64,000 bases of DNA from Karalla daura (taxonomy: Eukaryota; Chordata; Actinopteri; Chaetodontiformes; Leiognathidae): positions 1 through 64,000 of the forward strand of contig JANZKI010000097.1 in NCBI GenBank assembly GCA_029224185.1, written 5' to 3'. Positions 10,175 through 20,220 of this stretch are shown in pieces. How positions within the stretch are numbered: the stretch's first letter is position 1; the number at the start of each line of letters is the position of its first letter. The position numbers and the translations under genes are program-made. The notes below the pieces were generated by a model that searched no databases, had not been told where the DNA came from, and was given only the letters and a program-made list of their open reading frames with translations.

Positions 10175-11462
10175 CAGCCCCCTGCGTAGGAAACGGTGGG
10201 GAAAAGCGCTTTGAAAAAGTGTGTTGACGCATTCACCATCGGCCATTACGCAGTGCATCAACAGGCCAAAACAGTGTTTAGATCGCCTAGTTGGGCCTGT
10301 TTACAGCCCCCTGCGTCGGAAACGGTGAGGATAAGCGCTTTGAAAAAGTGTGTTGACGCATTCACCATTGGCCATGACGCAGTGCAGCAACAGGCCTAAA
10401 CAGTGTTTAGAACGCCTAGTTGGGCCTGTTTACAGCCCCCTGCATCAGAAACGGTGGGAAAAAGCGCTTTGAAAAAGTGTGTTGACGCATTCACCATGGG
10501 CCATTACGCAGTGCAGCAACAGGCCTAAACAGTGTTTAGAACGCCTAGTTGGGCCTGTTTACAGCCCCCTGCGTAAGAAACGTTGGGGAAAAGCGCTTTG
10601 AAAAAGTGTGTTGACGCATTCACCATGGGCCACTTACTAGTGCAGCAACAGGCCTAAAAAGTGTTTAAAACGCCTAGTTGGGCCTGTTTACAGCCCCCTG
10701 CGTAAGAAACGGTGGGGAAAAGCGCTTTGAAAAAGTGTGTACACATTCACCATCGGACATTACGCAGTGCAGCAACAGGCCAAAACAGTGTTTAGATCGC
10801 CTAGTTGGGCCTGTTTACAGCCCCCTGCATAGGAAACGGTGGGGAAAAGCGCTTTGAAAAAGTGTGTTGACGCATTCACCATGGGCCATTACGTAGTGCA
10901 GCAACAGGCCTAAACAGTGTTTAGAGCGCCTATTTGGGCCTGTTTACAGCCCCCTGCGTAAGAAACGGTGGGGAAAAGCGCTTTGAAAAAGTGTGTTGAC
11001 GCATTCACCATCGGCCATTACGCAGTGCAGCAACAGGCCTAAACAATGTTTAGAACGCCTAGTTGGGCCTATTTACAGCCCCCTGCGCAGGAAACGGTGG
11101 GGAAAAGCGCTTTGAAAAAGTGTGTTGACGCATTCACCATCGGCCATTACGCAGTGCATCAACAGGCCTAAACAGTGTTTAGAACGCCTAGTTGGGCCTG
11201 TTTACAGCCCCCTGCGTAAGAAACGTTGGGGAAAAGCGCTTTGAAAAAGTGTGTTGACGCATTCACCATGGGCCACTTACTAGTGCAGCAACAGGCCTAA
11301 AAAGTGTTTAAAACGCCTAGTTGGGCCTGTTTACAACCCCCTGCATTGGAAACGGTGGGGAAAAGCGCTTTGAAAAAGTGTGTTGACGCATTCACCATCG
11401 GCCATTACGCAGTGCTGCAACAGGCCTAAACAATGTTTAGAACGCCTAGTTGGGCCTATTTA
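10175..11462 (+). repeat. 10-mer unit, 1288 bp, of the mG-mH-mI kind
   Basis: Order: mC-mD-mE-mA-mF-mG-mH-mI-mA-mB. It has the same length as the zone 3 10-mer but a different composition. The mG has CTATTTGG and the mI at 11076 has GCGCAGG, then switches to an mE-like end (TTTAGAACGCC) before mA, which marks a deletion joint. Confidence 0.88.
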
Positions 11463-12623
11463 CAGCCCCCTGCGTAGGAAACGGTGGGGAAAAGCGCTTT
11501 GAAAAAGTGTGTTGACGCATTCACCATCGGCCATTACGCAGTGCATCAACAGGCCAAAACAGTGTTAAGATCGCCTAGTTGGGCCTGTTTACAGCCCCCT
11601 GCGTCGGAAACGGTGAGGATAAGCGCTTTGAAAAAGTGTGTTGACGCATTCACCATTGGCCATGACGCAGTGCAGCAACAGGCCTAAACAGTGTTTAGAA
11701 CGCCTAGTTGGGCCTGTTTACAGCCCCCTGCATCAGAAACGGTGGGAAAAAGCGCTTTGAAAAAGTGTGTTGACGCATTCACCATGGGCCATTACGCAGT
11801 GCAGCAACAGGCCTAAACAGTGTTTAGAACGCCTAGTTGGGCCTGTTTACAGCCCCCTGCGTAAGAAACGTTGGGGAAAAGCGCTTTGAAAAAGTGTGTT
11901 GACGCATTCACCATGGGCCACTTACTAGTGCAGCAACAGGCCTAAAAAGTGTTTAAAACGCCTAGTTGGGCCTGTTTACAACCCCCTGCATTGGAAACGG
12001 TGGGGAAAAGCGCTTTGAAAAAGTGTGTTGACGCATTCACCATCGGCCATTACGCAGTGCATCAACAGGCCAAAACAGTGTTTAGATCGCCTAGTTGGGC
12101 CTGTTTACAGCCCCCTGCGTCGGAAACGGTGAGGATAAGCGCTTTGAAAAAGTGTGTTGACGCATTCACCATTGGCCATGACGCAGTGCAGCAACAGGCC
12201 TAAACAGTGTTTAGAACGCCTAGTTGGGCCTGTTTACAGCCCCCTGCATCAGAAACGGTGGGAAAAAGCGCTTTGAAAAAGTGTGTTGACGCATTCACCA
12301 TGGGCCATTACGCAGTGCAGCAACAGGCCTAAACAGTGTTTAGAACGCCTAGTTGGGCCTGTTTACAGCCCCCTGCGTAAGAAACGTTGGGGAAAAGCGC
12401 TTTGAAAAAGTGTGTTGACGCATTCACCATGGGCCACTTACTAGTGCAGCAACAGGCCTAAAAAGTGTTTAAAACGCCTAGTTGGGCCTGTTTACAACCC
12501 CCTGCATTGGAAACGGTGGGGAAAAGCGCTTTGAAAAAGTGTGTTGACGCATTCACCATCGGCCATTACGCAGTGCTGCAACAGGCCTAAACAATGTTTA
12601 GAACGCCTAGTTGGGCCTATTTA
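11463..12623 (+). repeat. 9-mer unit, 1161 bp, with mB/mC hybrid
   Basis: Order: mC-mD-mE-mA, mB/mC hybrid (11979), mD-mE-mA-mB. The hybrid starts CAACCCCCTGCATTGG and ends GTGCATCAACAGGCCAAAAC. It is two 5-mers fused with loss of one monomer. The mC at 11463 has a private GTGTTAAGATC. Confidence 0.88.
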
Positions 12624-12752
12624 CAGCCCCCTGCGTAGGAAACGGTGGGGAAAAGCGCTTTGAAAAAGTGTGTTGACGCATTCACCATCGGCCATTACGC
12701 AGTGCATCAACAGGCCAAAACAGTGTTTAGATCGCCTAGTTGGGCCTGTTTA
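12624..12752 (+). repeat. Monomer type mC (exemplar), start of higher-order units
   Basis: 129 bp. Has GCGTAGGAAACGG, CATCGGCCATTACG, GTGCATCAACAGG and GGCCAAAACAG, and ends TTTAGATCGCC. AAA replaces the TAA found at this place in most types, so the frame stays open into the following mD. A subtype, mC*, has AGCACTTTG instead of AGCGCTTTG and occurs only directly after mS in zone 3. Confidence 0.93.
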
Positions 12753-12881
12753 CAGCCCCCTGCGTCGGAAACGGTGAGGATAAGCGCTTTGAAAAAGTGT
12801 GTTGACGCATTCACCATTGGCCATGACGCAGTGCAGCAACAGGCCTAAACAGTGTTTAGAACGCCTAGTTGGGCCTGTTTA
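12753..12881 (+). repeat. Monomer type mD (exemplar)
   Basis: 129 bp. Diagnostic bases: GCGTCGGAAACGGTGAGGAT and ATTGGCCATGACGC. It always follows mC in the standard order. A subtype with GAAACAGTGAGG occurs at 1676 and in the mD before every zone 3 mP-mS block, linking those loci. Confidence 0.92.
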
Positions 12882-14812
12882 CAGCCCCCTACATCAGAAA
12901 CGGTGGGAAAAAGCGCTTTGAAAAAGTGTGTTGACGCATTCACCATGGGCCATTACGCAGTGCAGCAACAGGCCTAAACAGTGTTTAGAACGCCTAGTTG
13001 GGCCTGTTTACAGCCCCCTGCGTAAGAAACGTTGGGGAAAAGCGCTTTGAAAAAGTGTGTTGACGCATTCACCATGGGCCACTTACTAGTGCAGCAACAG
13101 GCCTAAAAAGTGTTTAAAACGCCTAGTTGGGCCTGTTTACAGCCCCCTGCGTAAGAAACGGTGGGGAAAAGCGCTTTGAAAAAGTGTGTACACATTCACC
13201 ATCGGACATTACGCAGTGCAGCAACAGGCCAAAACAGTGTTTAGATCGCCTAGTTGGGCCTGTTTACAGCCCCCTGCATAGGAAACGGTGGGGAAAAGCG
13301 CTTTGAAAAAGTGTGTTGACGCATTCACCATGGGCCATTACGTAGTGCAGCAACAGGCCTAAACAGTGTTTAGAGCGCCTAGTTGGGCCTGTTTACAGCC
13401 CCCTGCGTAAGAAACGGTGGGGAAAAGCGCTTTGAAAAAGTGTGTTGACGCATTCACCATCGGCCATTACGCAGTGCAGCAACAGGCCTAAACAATGTTT
13501 AGAACGCCTAGTTGGGCCTATTTACAGCCCCCTGCGTAGGAAACGGTGGGGAAAAGCGCTTTGAAAAAGTGTGTTGACGCATTCACCATCGGCCATTACG
13601 CAGTGCATCAACAGGCCTAAACAGTGTTTAGATCGCCTAGTTGGGCCTGTTTACAGCCCCCTGCGTAGAAAACAGTGAGGATAAGCGCTTTGAAAAAGTG
13701 TGTTGACGCATTCACCATGGGCCAATACGCAGTGCAGCAAGAGGCCTAAACAGTGTTTAAAACGCCTAGTTGGGCCTGTTTACAGCCCCCGGCGTAGGAA
13801 ACGGTGGGGAAAAGCGCTTTGAAAAAGTGTGTACACATTCACCATCGGACATTACGCAGTGCAGCAACAGGCCAAAACAGTGTTTAGATCGCCTAGTTGG
13901 GCCTGTTTACAGCCCCCTGCGTAGGAAACGGTGGGGAAAAGCGCTTTGAAAAAGTGTGTTGACGCATTCACCATGGGCCAGTACGTAGTGCAGCAACAGG
14001 CCTAAACAGTGTTTAGAGCGCCTATTTGGGCCTGTTTACAGCCCCCTGCGTAAGAAACGGTGGGGAAAAGCGCTTTGAAAAAGTGTGTTTACGCATTCAC
14101 TATTGGCCATTACGCAGTGCAGCAACAGGCCTAAACAGTGTTTAGAACGCCTAGTTGGGCCTGTTTACAACCCCCTGCATTGGAAGCGGTGGGGAAAAGC
14201 GCTTTGAAAAAGTGTGTTGACGCATTCACCATCGGCCAATACGCAGTGCAGCAACAGGCCTAAACAGTGTGTGGAACGCCTAGTTGGGCCTTTTTACAGC
14301 CCCCTGCGTAGGAAACGGTGAGGATAAGCGCTTTGAAAAAGTGTGTTGACGCATTCACCATTGGCCATGACGCAGTGCAGCAACAGGCCTAAACAGTGTT
14401 TAGAACGCCTAGTTGGGCCTGTTTACAGCCCCCTGCATCAGAAACGGTGGGAAAAAGCGCTTTCAAAAAGTGTGTTGACGCATTCACCATGGGCCATTAC
14501 GCAGTGCAGCAACAGGCCTAAACAGTGTTTAGAACGCCTAGTTGGGCCTGTTTACAGCCCCCTGCGTAAGAAACGTTGGGGAAAAGCGCTTTGAAAAAGT
14601 GTGTTGACGCATTCACCATGGGCCACTTACTAGTGCAGCAACAGGCCTAAAAAGTGTTTAAAACGCCTAGTTGGGCCTGTTTACAACCCCCTGCATTGGA
14701 AACGGTGGGGAAAAGCGCTTTGAAAAACTGTGTTGACGCATTCACCATCGGCCATTACGCAGTGCTGCAACAGGCCTAAACAATGTTTAGAACGCCTAGT
14801 TGGGCCTGTTTA

Positions 14813-17001
14813 CAGCCCCCTGCGTAGGAAACGGTGGGGAAAAGCGCTTTGAAAGAGTGTGTTGACGCATTCACCATCGGCCATTACGCAGTGCATCAAC
14901 AGGCCAAAACAGTGTTTAGATCGCCTAGTTGGGCCTGTTTACAGCCCCCTGCGTCGGAAACGGTGAGGATAAGCGCTTTGAAAAAGTGTGTTGACGCATT
15001 CACCATTGGCCATGACGCAATGCAGCAACAGGCCTAAACAGTGTTTAGAACGCCTAGTTGGGCCTGTTTACAGCCCCCTGCATCAGAAACGGTGGGAAAA
15101 AGCGCTTTGAAAAAGTGTGTTGACGCATTCACCATGGGCCATTACGCAGTGCAGCAACAGGCCTAAACAGTGTTTAGAACGCCTAGTTGGGCCTGTTTAC
15201 AGCCCCCTGCGTAAGAAACGTTGGGGAAAAGCGCTTTGAAAAAGTGTGTTGACGCATTCACCATGGGCCACTTACTAGTGCAGCAACAGGCCTAAAAAGT
15301 GTTTAAAACGCCTAGTTGGGCCTGTTTACAGCCCCCTGCGTAAGAAACGGTGGGGAAAAGCGCTTTGAAAAAGTGTGTACACATTCACCATCGGACATTA
15401 CGCAGTGCAGCAACAGGCCAAAACAGTGTTTAGATCGCCTAGTTGGGCCTGTTTACAGCCCCCTGCATAGGAAACGGTGGGGAAAAGCGCTTTGAAAAAG
15501 TGTGTTGACGCATTCACCATGGGCCATTACGTAGTGCAGCAACAGGCCTAAACAGTGTTTAGAGCGCCTATTTGGGCCTGTTTACAGCCCCCTGCGTAAG
15601 AAACGGTGGGGAAAAGCGCTTTGAAAAAGTGTGTTGACGCATTCACCATCGGCCATTACGCAGTGCAGCAACAGGCCTAAACAATGTTTAGAACGCCTAG
15701 TTGGGCCTATTTACAGCCCCCTGCGCAGGAAACGGTGGGGAAAAGCGCTTTGAAAAAGTGTGTTGACGCATTCACCATCGGCCATTACGCAGTGCATCAA
15801 CAGGCCTAAACAGTGTTTAGATCGCCTAGTTGGGCCTGTTTACAGCCCCCTGCGTAGAAAACGGTGAGGATAAGCGCTTTGAAAAAGTGTGTTGACGCAT
15901 TCACCATGGGCCAATACGCAGTGCAGCAAGAGGCCTAAACAGTGTTTAGATCGCCTAGTTGGGCCTGTTTACAGCCCCCTGCATAGGAAACGGTGGGGAA
16001 AAGCGCTTTGAAAAAGTGTGTTGACGCATTCACCATGGGCCATTACGTAGTGCAGCAACAGGCCTAAACAGTGTTTAGAGCGCCTAGTTGGGCCTGTTTA
16101 CAGCCCCCTGCGTAAGAAACGGTGGGGAAAAGCGCTTTGAAAAAGTGTGTTGACGCATTCACCATCGGCCATTACGCAGTGCAGCAACAGGCCTAAACAA
16201 TGTTTAGAACGCCTAGTTGGGCCTATTTACAGCCCCCTGCGTAGGAAACGGTGGGGAAAAGCGCTTTGAAAAAGTGTGTTGACGCATTCACCATCGGCCA
16301 TTACGCAGTGCATCAACAGGCCTAAACAGTGTTTAGATCGCCTAGTTGGGCCTGTTTACAGCCCCCTGCGTAGAAAACAGTGAGGATAAGCGCTTTGAAA
16401 AAGTGTGTTGACGCATTCACCATGGGCCAATACGCAGTGCAGCAAGAGGCCTAAACAGTGTTTAAAACGCCTAGTTGGGCCTGTTTACAGCCCCCGGCGT
16501 AGGAAACGGTGGGGAAAAGCGCTTTGAAAAAGTGTGTACACATTCACCATCGGACATTACGCAGTGCAGCAACAGGCCAAAACAGTGTTTAGATCGCCTA
16601 GTTGGGCCTGTTTACAGCCCCCTGCGTAGGAAACGGTGGGGAAAAGCGCTTTGAAAAAGTGTGTTGACGCATTCACCATGGGCCAGTACGTAGTGCATCA
16701 ACAGGCCTAAACAGTGTTTAGATCGCCTAGTTGGGCCTGTTTACAGCCCCCTGCGTAAGAAACGTTGGGGAAAAGCGCTTTGAAAAAGTGTGTTGACGCA
16801 TTCACCATGGGCCACTTACTAGTGCAGCAACAGGCCTAAAAAGTGTTTAAAACGCCTAGTTGGGCCTGTTTACAACCCCCTGCATTGGAAACGGTGGGGA
16901 AAAGCGCTTTGAAAAAGTGTGTTGACGCATTCACCATCGGCCATTACGCAGTGCTGCAACAGGCCTAAACAATGTTTAGAACGCCTAGTTGGGCCTATTT
17001 A
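14813..17001 (+). repeat. 17-mer unit, 2189 bp, rearranged form
   Basis: Order: mC-mD-mE-mA-mF-mG-mH-mI-mJ-mG-mH-mI-mJ-mK, mL/mI hybrid (16615), mA-mB. The length equals the standard 17-mer, but it gained a second mG-mH-mI-mJ and lost mM-mN-mO-mE2. The hybrid monomer has GGGCCAGTACGTAG followed by GTGCATCAACAGG. Confidence 0.9.
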
Positions 17002-18031
17002 CAGCCCCCTGCGTAGGAAACGGTGGGGAAAAGCGCTTTGAAAAAGTGTGTTGACGCATTCACCATCGGCCATTACGCAGTGCATCAACAGGCCAAAACA
17101 GTGTTTAGATCGCCTAGTTGGGCCTGTTTACAGCCCCCTGCGTCGGAAACGGTGAGGATAAGCGCTTTGAAAAAGTGTGTTGACGCATTCACCATTGGCC
17201 ATGACGCAGTGCAGCAACAGGCCTAAACAGTGTTTAGAACGCCTAGTTGGGCCTGTTTACAGCCCCCTACATCAGAAACGGTGGGAAAAAGCGCTTTGAA
17301 AAAGTGTGTTGACGCATTCACCATGGGCCATTACGCAGTGCAGCAACAGGCCTAAACAGTGTTTAGAACGCCTAGTTGGGCCTGTTTACAGACCCCTGCG
17401 TAAGAAACGTTGGGGAAAAGCGCTTTGAAAAAGTGTGTTGACGCATTCACCATGGGCCACTTACTAGTGCAGCAACAGGCCTAAAAAGTGTTTAAAACGC
17501 CTAGTTGGGCCTGTTTACAGCCCCCTGCGTAAGAAACGGTGGGGAAAAGCGCTTTGAAAAAGTGTGTACACATTCACCATCGGACATTACGCAGTGCAGC
17601 AAGAGGCCAAAACAGTGTTTAGATCGCCTAGTTGGGCCTGTTTACAGCCCCCTGCGTAGGAAACGGTGGGGAAAAGCGCTTTGAAAAAGTGTGTTGACGC
17701 ATTCACCATGGGCCAGTACGTAGTGCATCAACAGGCCTAAACAGTGTTTAGATCGCCTAGTTGGGCCTGTTTACAGCCCCCTGCGTAAGAAACGTTGGGG
17801 AAAAGCGCTTTGAAAAAGTGTGTTGACGCATTCACCATGGGCCACTTACTAGTGCAGCAACAGGCCTAAAAAGTGTTTAAAACGCCTAGTTGGGCCTGTT
17901 TACAACCCCCTGCATTGGAAACGGTGGGGAAAAGCGCTTTGAAAAAGTGTGTTGACGCATTCACCATCGGCCATTACGCAGTGCTGCAACAGGCCTAAAC
18001 AATGTTTAGAACGCCTAGTTGGGCCTATTTA
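17002..18031 (+). repeat. 8-mer unit, 1030 bp
   Basis: Order: mC-mD-mE-mA-mF, mL/mI hybrid (17645), mA-mB. It carries the same hybrid as 16615 and the same CAGACCCCTGCG variant in mA (17389) as the next unit (18419). It therefore looks like an unequal-exchange product between its two neighbours. Confidence 0.9.
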
Positions 18032-18547
18032 CAGCCCCCTGCGTAGGAAACGGTGGGGAAAAGCGCTTTGAAAAAGTGTGTTGACGCATTCACCATCGGC
18101 CATTACGCAGTGCATCAACAGGCCAAAACAGTGTTTAGATCGCCTAGTTGGGCCTGTTTACAGCCCCCTGCGTCGGAAACGGTGAGGATAAGCGCTTTGA
18201 AAAAGTGTGTTGACGCATTCACCATTGGCCATGACGCAGTGCAGCAACAGGCCTAAACAGTGTTTAGAACGCCTAGTTGGGCCTGTTTACAGCCCCCTAC
18301 ATCAGAAACGGTGGGAAAAAGCGCTTTGAAAAAGTGTGTTGACGCATTCACCATGGGCCATTACGCAGTGCAGCAACAGGCCTAAACAGTGTTTAGAACG
18401 CCTAGTTGGGCCTGTTTACAGACCCCTGCGTAAGAAACGTTGGGGAAAAGCGCTTTGAAAAAGTGTGTTGACGCATTCACCATGGGCCACTTACTAGTGC
18501 AGCAACAGGCCTAAAAAGTGTTTAAAACGCCTAGTTGGGCCTGTTTA

Positions 18548-18674
18548 CAGCCCCCTGCGTAAGAAACGGTGGGGAAAAGCGCTTTGAAAAAGTGTGTACA
18601 CATTCACCATCGGACATTACGCAGTGCAGCAACAGGCCAAAACAGTGTTTAGATCGCCTAGTTGGGCCTGTTTA
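18548..18674 (+). repeat. Monomer type mF (exemplar), 127 bp
   Basis: 127 bp, because GTGTGTTGACGCATTC is replaced by GTGTGTACACATTC. It also has CATCGGACATTACG and GGCCAAAACAG. The change creates the perfect palindrome TGTGTACACA. Each copy shortens its unit by 2 bp, which explains unit lengths such as 1288 bp. Confidence 0.93.
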
Positions 18675-18803
18675 CAGCCCCCTGCATAGGAAACGGTGGG
18701 GAAAAGCGCTTTGAAAAAGTGTGTTGACGCATTCACCATGGGCCATTACGTAGTGCAGCAACAGGCCTAAACAGTGTTTAGAGCGCCTAGTTGGGCCTGT
18801 TTA
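18675..18803 (+). repeat. Monomer type mG (exemplar)
   Basis: 129 bp. Diagnostic bases: GCATAGGAAACGG, CCATTACGTAGTGC and TTTAGAGCGCCTA. A subtype has CTATTTGGGCC instead of CTAGTTGGGCC. The T subtype marks the first mG of duplicated mG-mH-mI-mJ tracts. Confidence 0.91.
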
Positions 18804-18932
18804 CAGCCCCCTGCGTAAGAAACGGTGGGGAAAAGCGCTTTGAAAAAGTGTGTTGACGCATTCACCATCGGCCATTACGCAGTGCAGCAACAGGCCTAAA
18901 CAATGTTTAGAACGCCTAGTTGGGCCTATTTA
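18804..18932 (+). repeat. Monomer type mH (exemplar)
   Basis: 129 bp. GCGTAAGAAACGGTGGGG at the start, CATCGGCCATTACGCAGTGC in the middle, AACAATGTTTAGAACG late, and a CCTATTTA end. It is followed by mI. Confidence 0.9.
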
Positions 18933-19061
18933 CAGCCCCCTGCGTAGGAAACGGTGGGGAAAAGCGCTTTGAAAAAGTGTGTTGACGCATTCACCATCGG
19001 CCATTACGCAGTGCATCAACAGGCCTAAACAGTGTTTAGATCGCCTAGTTGGGCCTGTTTA
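18933..19061 (+). repeat. Monomer type mI (exemplar)
   Basis: 129 bp. Like mC at the start, but with GTGCATCAACAGGCCTAAAC, so the TAA is present. A subtype with GCGCAGGAAAC marks the first mI of duplicated mG-mH-mI-mJ tracts (15714, 21119, 26016, 32323 and others). Confidence 0.9.
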
Positions 19062-19190
19062 CAGCCCCCTGCGTAGAAAACAGTGAGGATAAGCGCTTTG
19101 AAAAAGTGTGTTGACGCATTCACCATGGGCCAATACGCAGTGCAGCAAGAGGCCTAAACAGTGTTTAAAACGCCTAGTTGGGCCTGTTTA
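19062..19190 (+). repeat. Monomer type mJ (exemplar)
   Basis: 129 bp. Diagnostic bases: GCGTAGAAAACAGTGAGGAT, GGGCCAATACGC and CAGCAAGAGGCC. The first mJ of duplicated tracts has GAAAACGGTG and TTTAGATCGCC instead of GAAAACAGTG and TTTAAAACGCC. Confidence 0.9.
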
Positions 19191-19317
19191 CAGCCCCCGG
19201 CGTAGGAAACGGTGGGGAAAAGCGCTTTGAAAAAGTGTGTACACATTCACCATCGGACATTACGCAGTGCAGCAACAGGCCAAAACAGTGTTTAGATCGC
19301 CTAGTTGGGCCTGTTTA
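19191..19317 (+). repeat. Monomer type mK (exemplar), 127 bp
   Basis: 127 bp. Same body as mF, including TGTGTACACA and CATCGGACATTACG, but starts CAGCCCCCGGCGTAGG. mF and mK are the only 127-bp types in the regular units and probably share an origin. Confidence 0.9.
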
Positions 19318-19446
19318 CAGCCCCCTGCGTAGGAAACGGTGGGGAAAAGCGCTTTGAAAAAGTGTGTTGACGCATTCACCATGGGCCAGTACGTAGTGCA
19401 GCAACAGGCCTAAACAGTGTTTAGAGCGCCTATTTGGGCCTGTTTA
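19318..19446 (+). repeat. Monomer type mL (exemplar)
   Basis: 129 bp. Diagnostic bases: GCGTAGGAAACGGTGGGG, CCATGGGCCAGTACGTAG, and TTTAGAGCGCCTATTTGG. It sits between mK and mM. Confidence 0.9.
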
Positions 19447-19575
19447 CAGCCCCCTGCGTAAGAAACGGTGGGGAAAAGCGCTTTGAAAAAGTGTGTTTAC
19501 GCATTCACTATTGGCCATTACGCAGTGCAGCAACAGGCCTAAACAGTGTTTAGAACGCCTAGTTGGGCCTGTTTA
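19447..19575 (+). repeat. Monomer type mM (exemplar)
   Basis: 129 bp. Diagnostic bases: GTGTGTTTACGCATTCACTA followed by TTGGCCATTACGC. TTGACG has become TTTACG. It sits between mL and mN. Confidence 0.9.
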
Positions 19576-19704
19576 CAACCCCCTGCATTGGAAGCGGTGG
19601 GGAAAAGCGCTTTGAAAAAGTGTGTTGACGCATTCACCATCGGCCAATACGCAGTGCAGCAACAGGCCTAAACAGTGTGTAGAACGCCTAGTTGGGCCTG
19701 TTTA
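19576..19704 (+). repeat. Monomer type mN (exemplar)
   Basis: 129 bp. Starts CAACCCCCTGCATTGGAAGC, has CATCGGCCAATACGC, and carries ACAGTGTGTAGAACG. The start resembles mB, but the GAAGC and TGTGTAG bases are diagnostic. Confidence 0.9.
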
Positions 19705-19833
19705 CAGCCCCCTGCGTAGGAAACGGTGAGGATAAGCGCTTTGAAAAAGTGTGTTGACGCATTCACCATTGGCCATGACGCAGTGCAGCAACAGGCCTAA
19801 ACAGTGTTTAGAACGCCTAGTTGGGCCTGTTTA
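19705..19833 (+). repeat. Monomer type mO (exemplar)
   Basis: 129 bp. Identical in pattern to mD except for GCGTAGG instead of GCGTCGG. It occupies the place after mN and before mE or mE2. Confidence 0.88.
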
Positions 19834-19962
19834 CAGCCCCCTGCATCAGAAACGGTGGGAAAAAGCGCTTTCAAAAAGTGTGTTGACGCATTCACCATGG
19901 GCCATTACGCAGTGCAGCAACAGGCCTAAACAGTGTTTAGAACGCCTAGTTGGGCCTGTTTA
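19834..19962 (+). repeat. Monomer type mE2 (exemplar)
   Basis: 129 bp. mE with GCTTTCAAAAAG instead of GCTTTGAAAAAG, a change otherwise seen in mQ. Copies at 14426, 19834, 22539 and 24728 only, so it marks one branch of zone 2 units. The change removes an in-frame TGA and opens a spurious 83-codon frame. Confidence 0.9.
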
Positions 19963-20220
19963 CAGCCCCCTGCGTAAGAAACGTTGGGGAAAAGCGCTTT
20001 GAAAAAGTGTGTTGACGCATTCACCATGGGCCACTTACTAGTGCAGCAACAGGCCTAAAAAGTGTTTAAAACGCCTAGTTGGGCCTGTTTACAACCCCCT
20101 GCATTGGAAACGGTGGGGAAAAGCGCTTTGAAAAACTGTGTTGACGCATTCACCATCGGCCATTACGCAGTGCTGCAACAGGCCTAAACAATGTTTAGAA
20201 CGCCTAGTTGGGCCTATTTA

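Larger units (their letters stand above)
12624..14812 (+). repeat. 17-mer unit, 2189 bp (zone 2)
   Basis: Order: mC-mD-mE-mA-mF-mG-mH-mI-mJ-mK-mL-mM-mN-mO-mE2-mA-mB. The two 127-bp monomers (13140 and 13783) give 2189 bp. This is the standard zone 2 17-mer. Its mN at 14168 and final mB carry private substitutions (14273, 14292, 14808). Confidence 0.92.
18032..20220 (+). repeat. 17-mer unit, 2189 bp (zone 2)
   Basis: Standard 17-mer from mC to mB with mF at 18548-18674, mK at 19191-19317 and mE2 at 19834. The mA at 18419 has CAGACCCCTGCG, shared only with 17389. This unit supplies the type exemplars for mF to mO and mE2. Confidence 0.92.

Noticed and set aside
11949..12203. 84-codon plus-strand frame
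   Set aside because: Produced by the mB/mC hybrid monomer at 11979, which lacks the usual stop; a recombination by-product.
14343..14594. 83-codon frames at 14343, 19751, 22456 and 24645
   Set aside because: Opened by the single mE2 change that turns TGA into TCA. They have no coding features and are absent from otherwise equal units.
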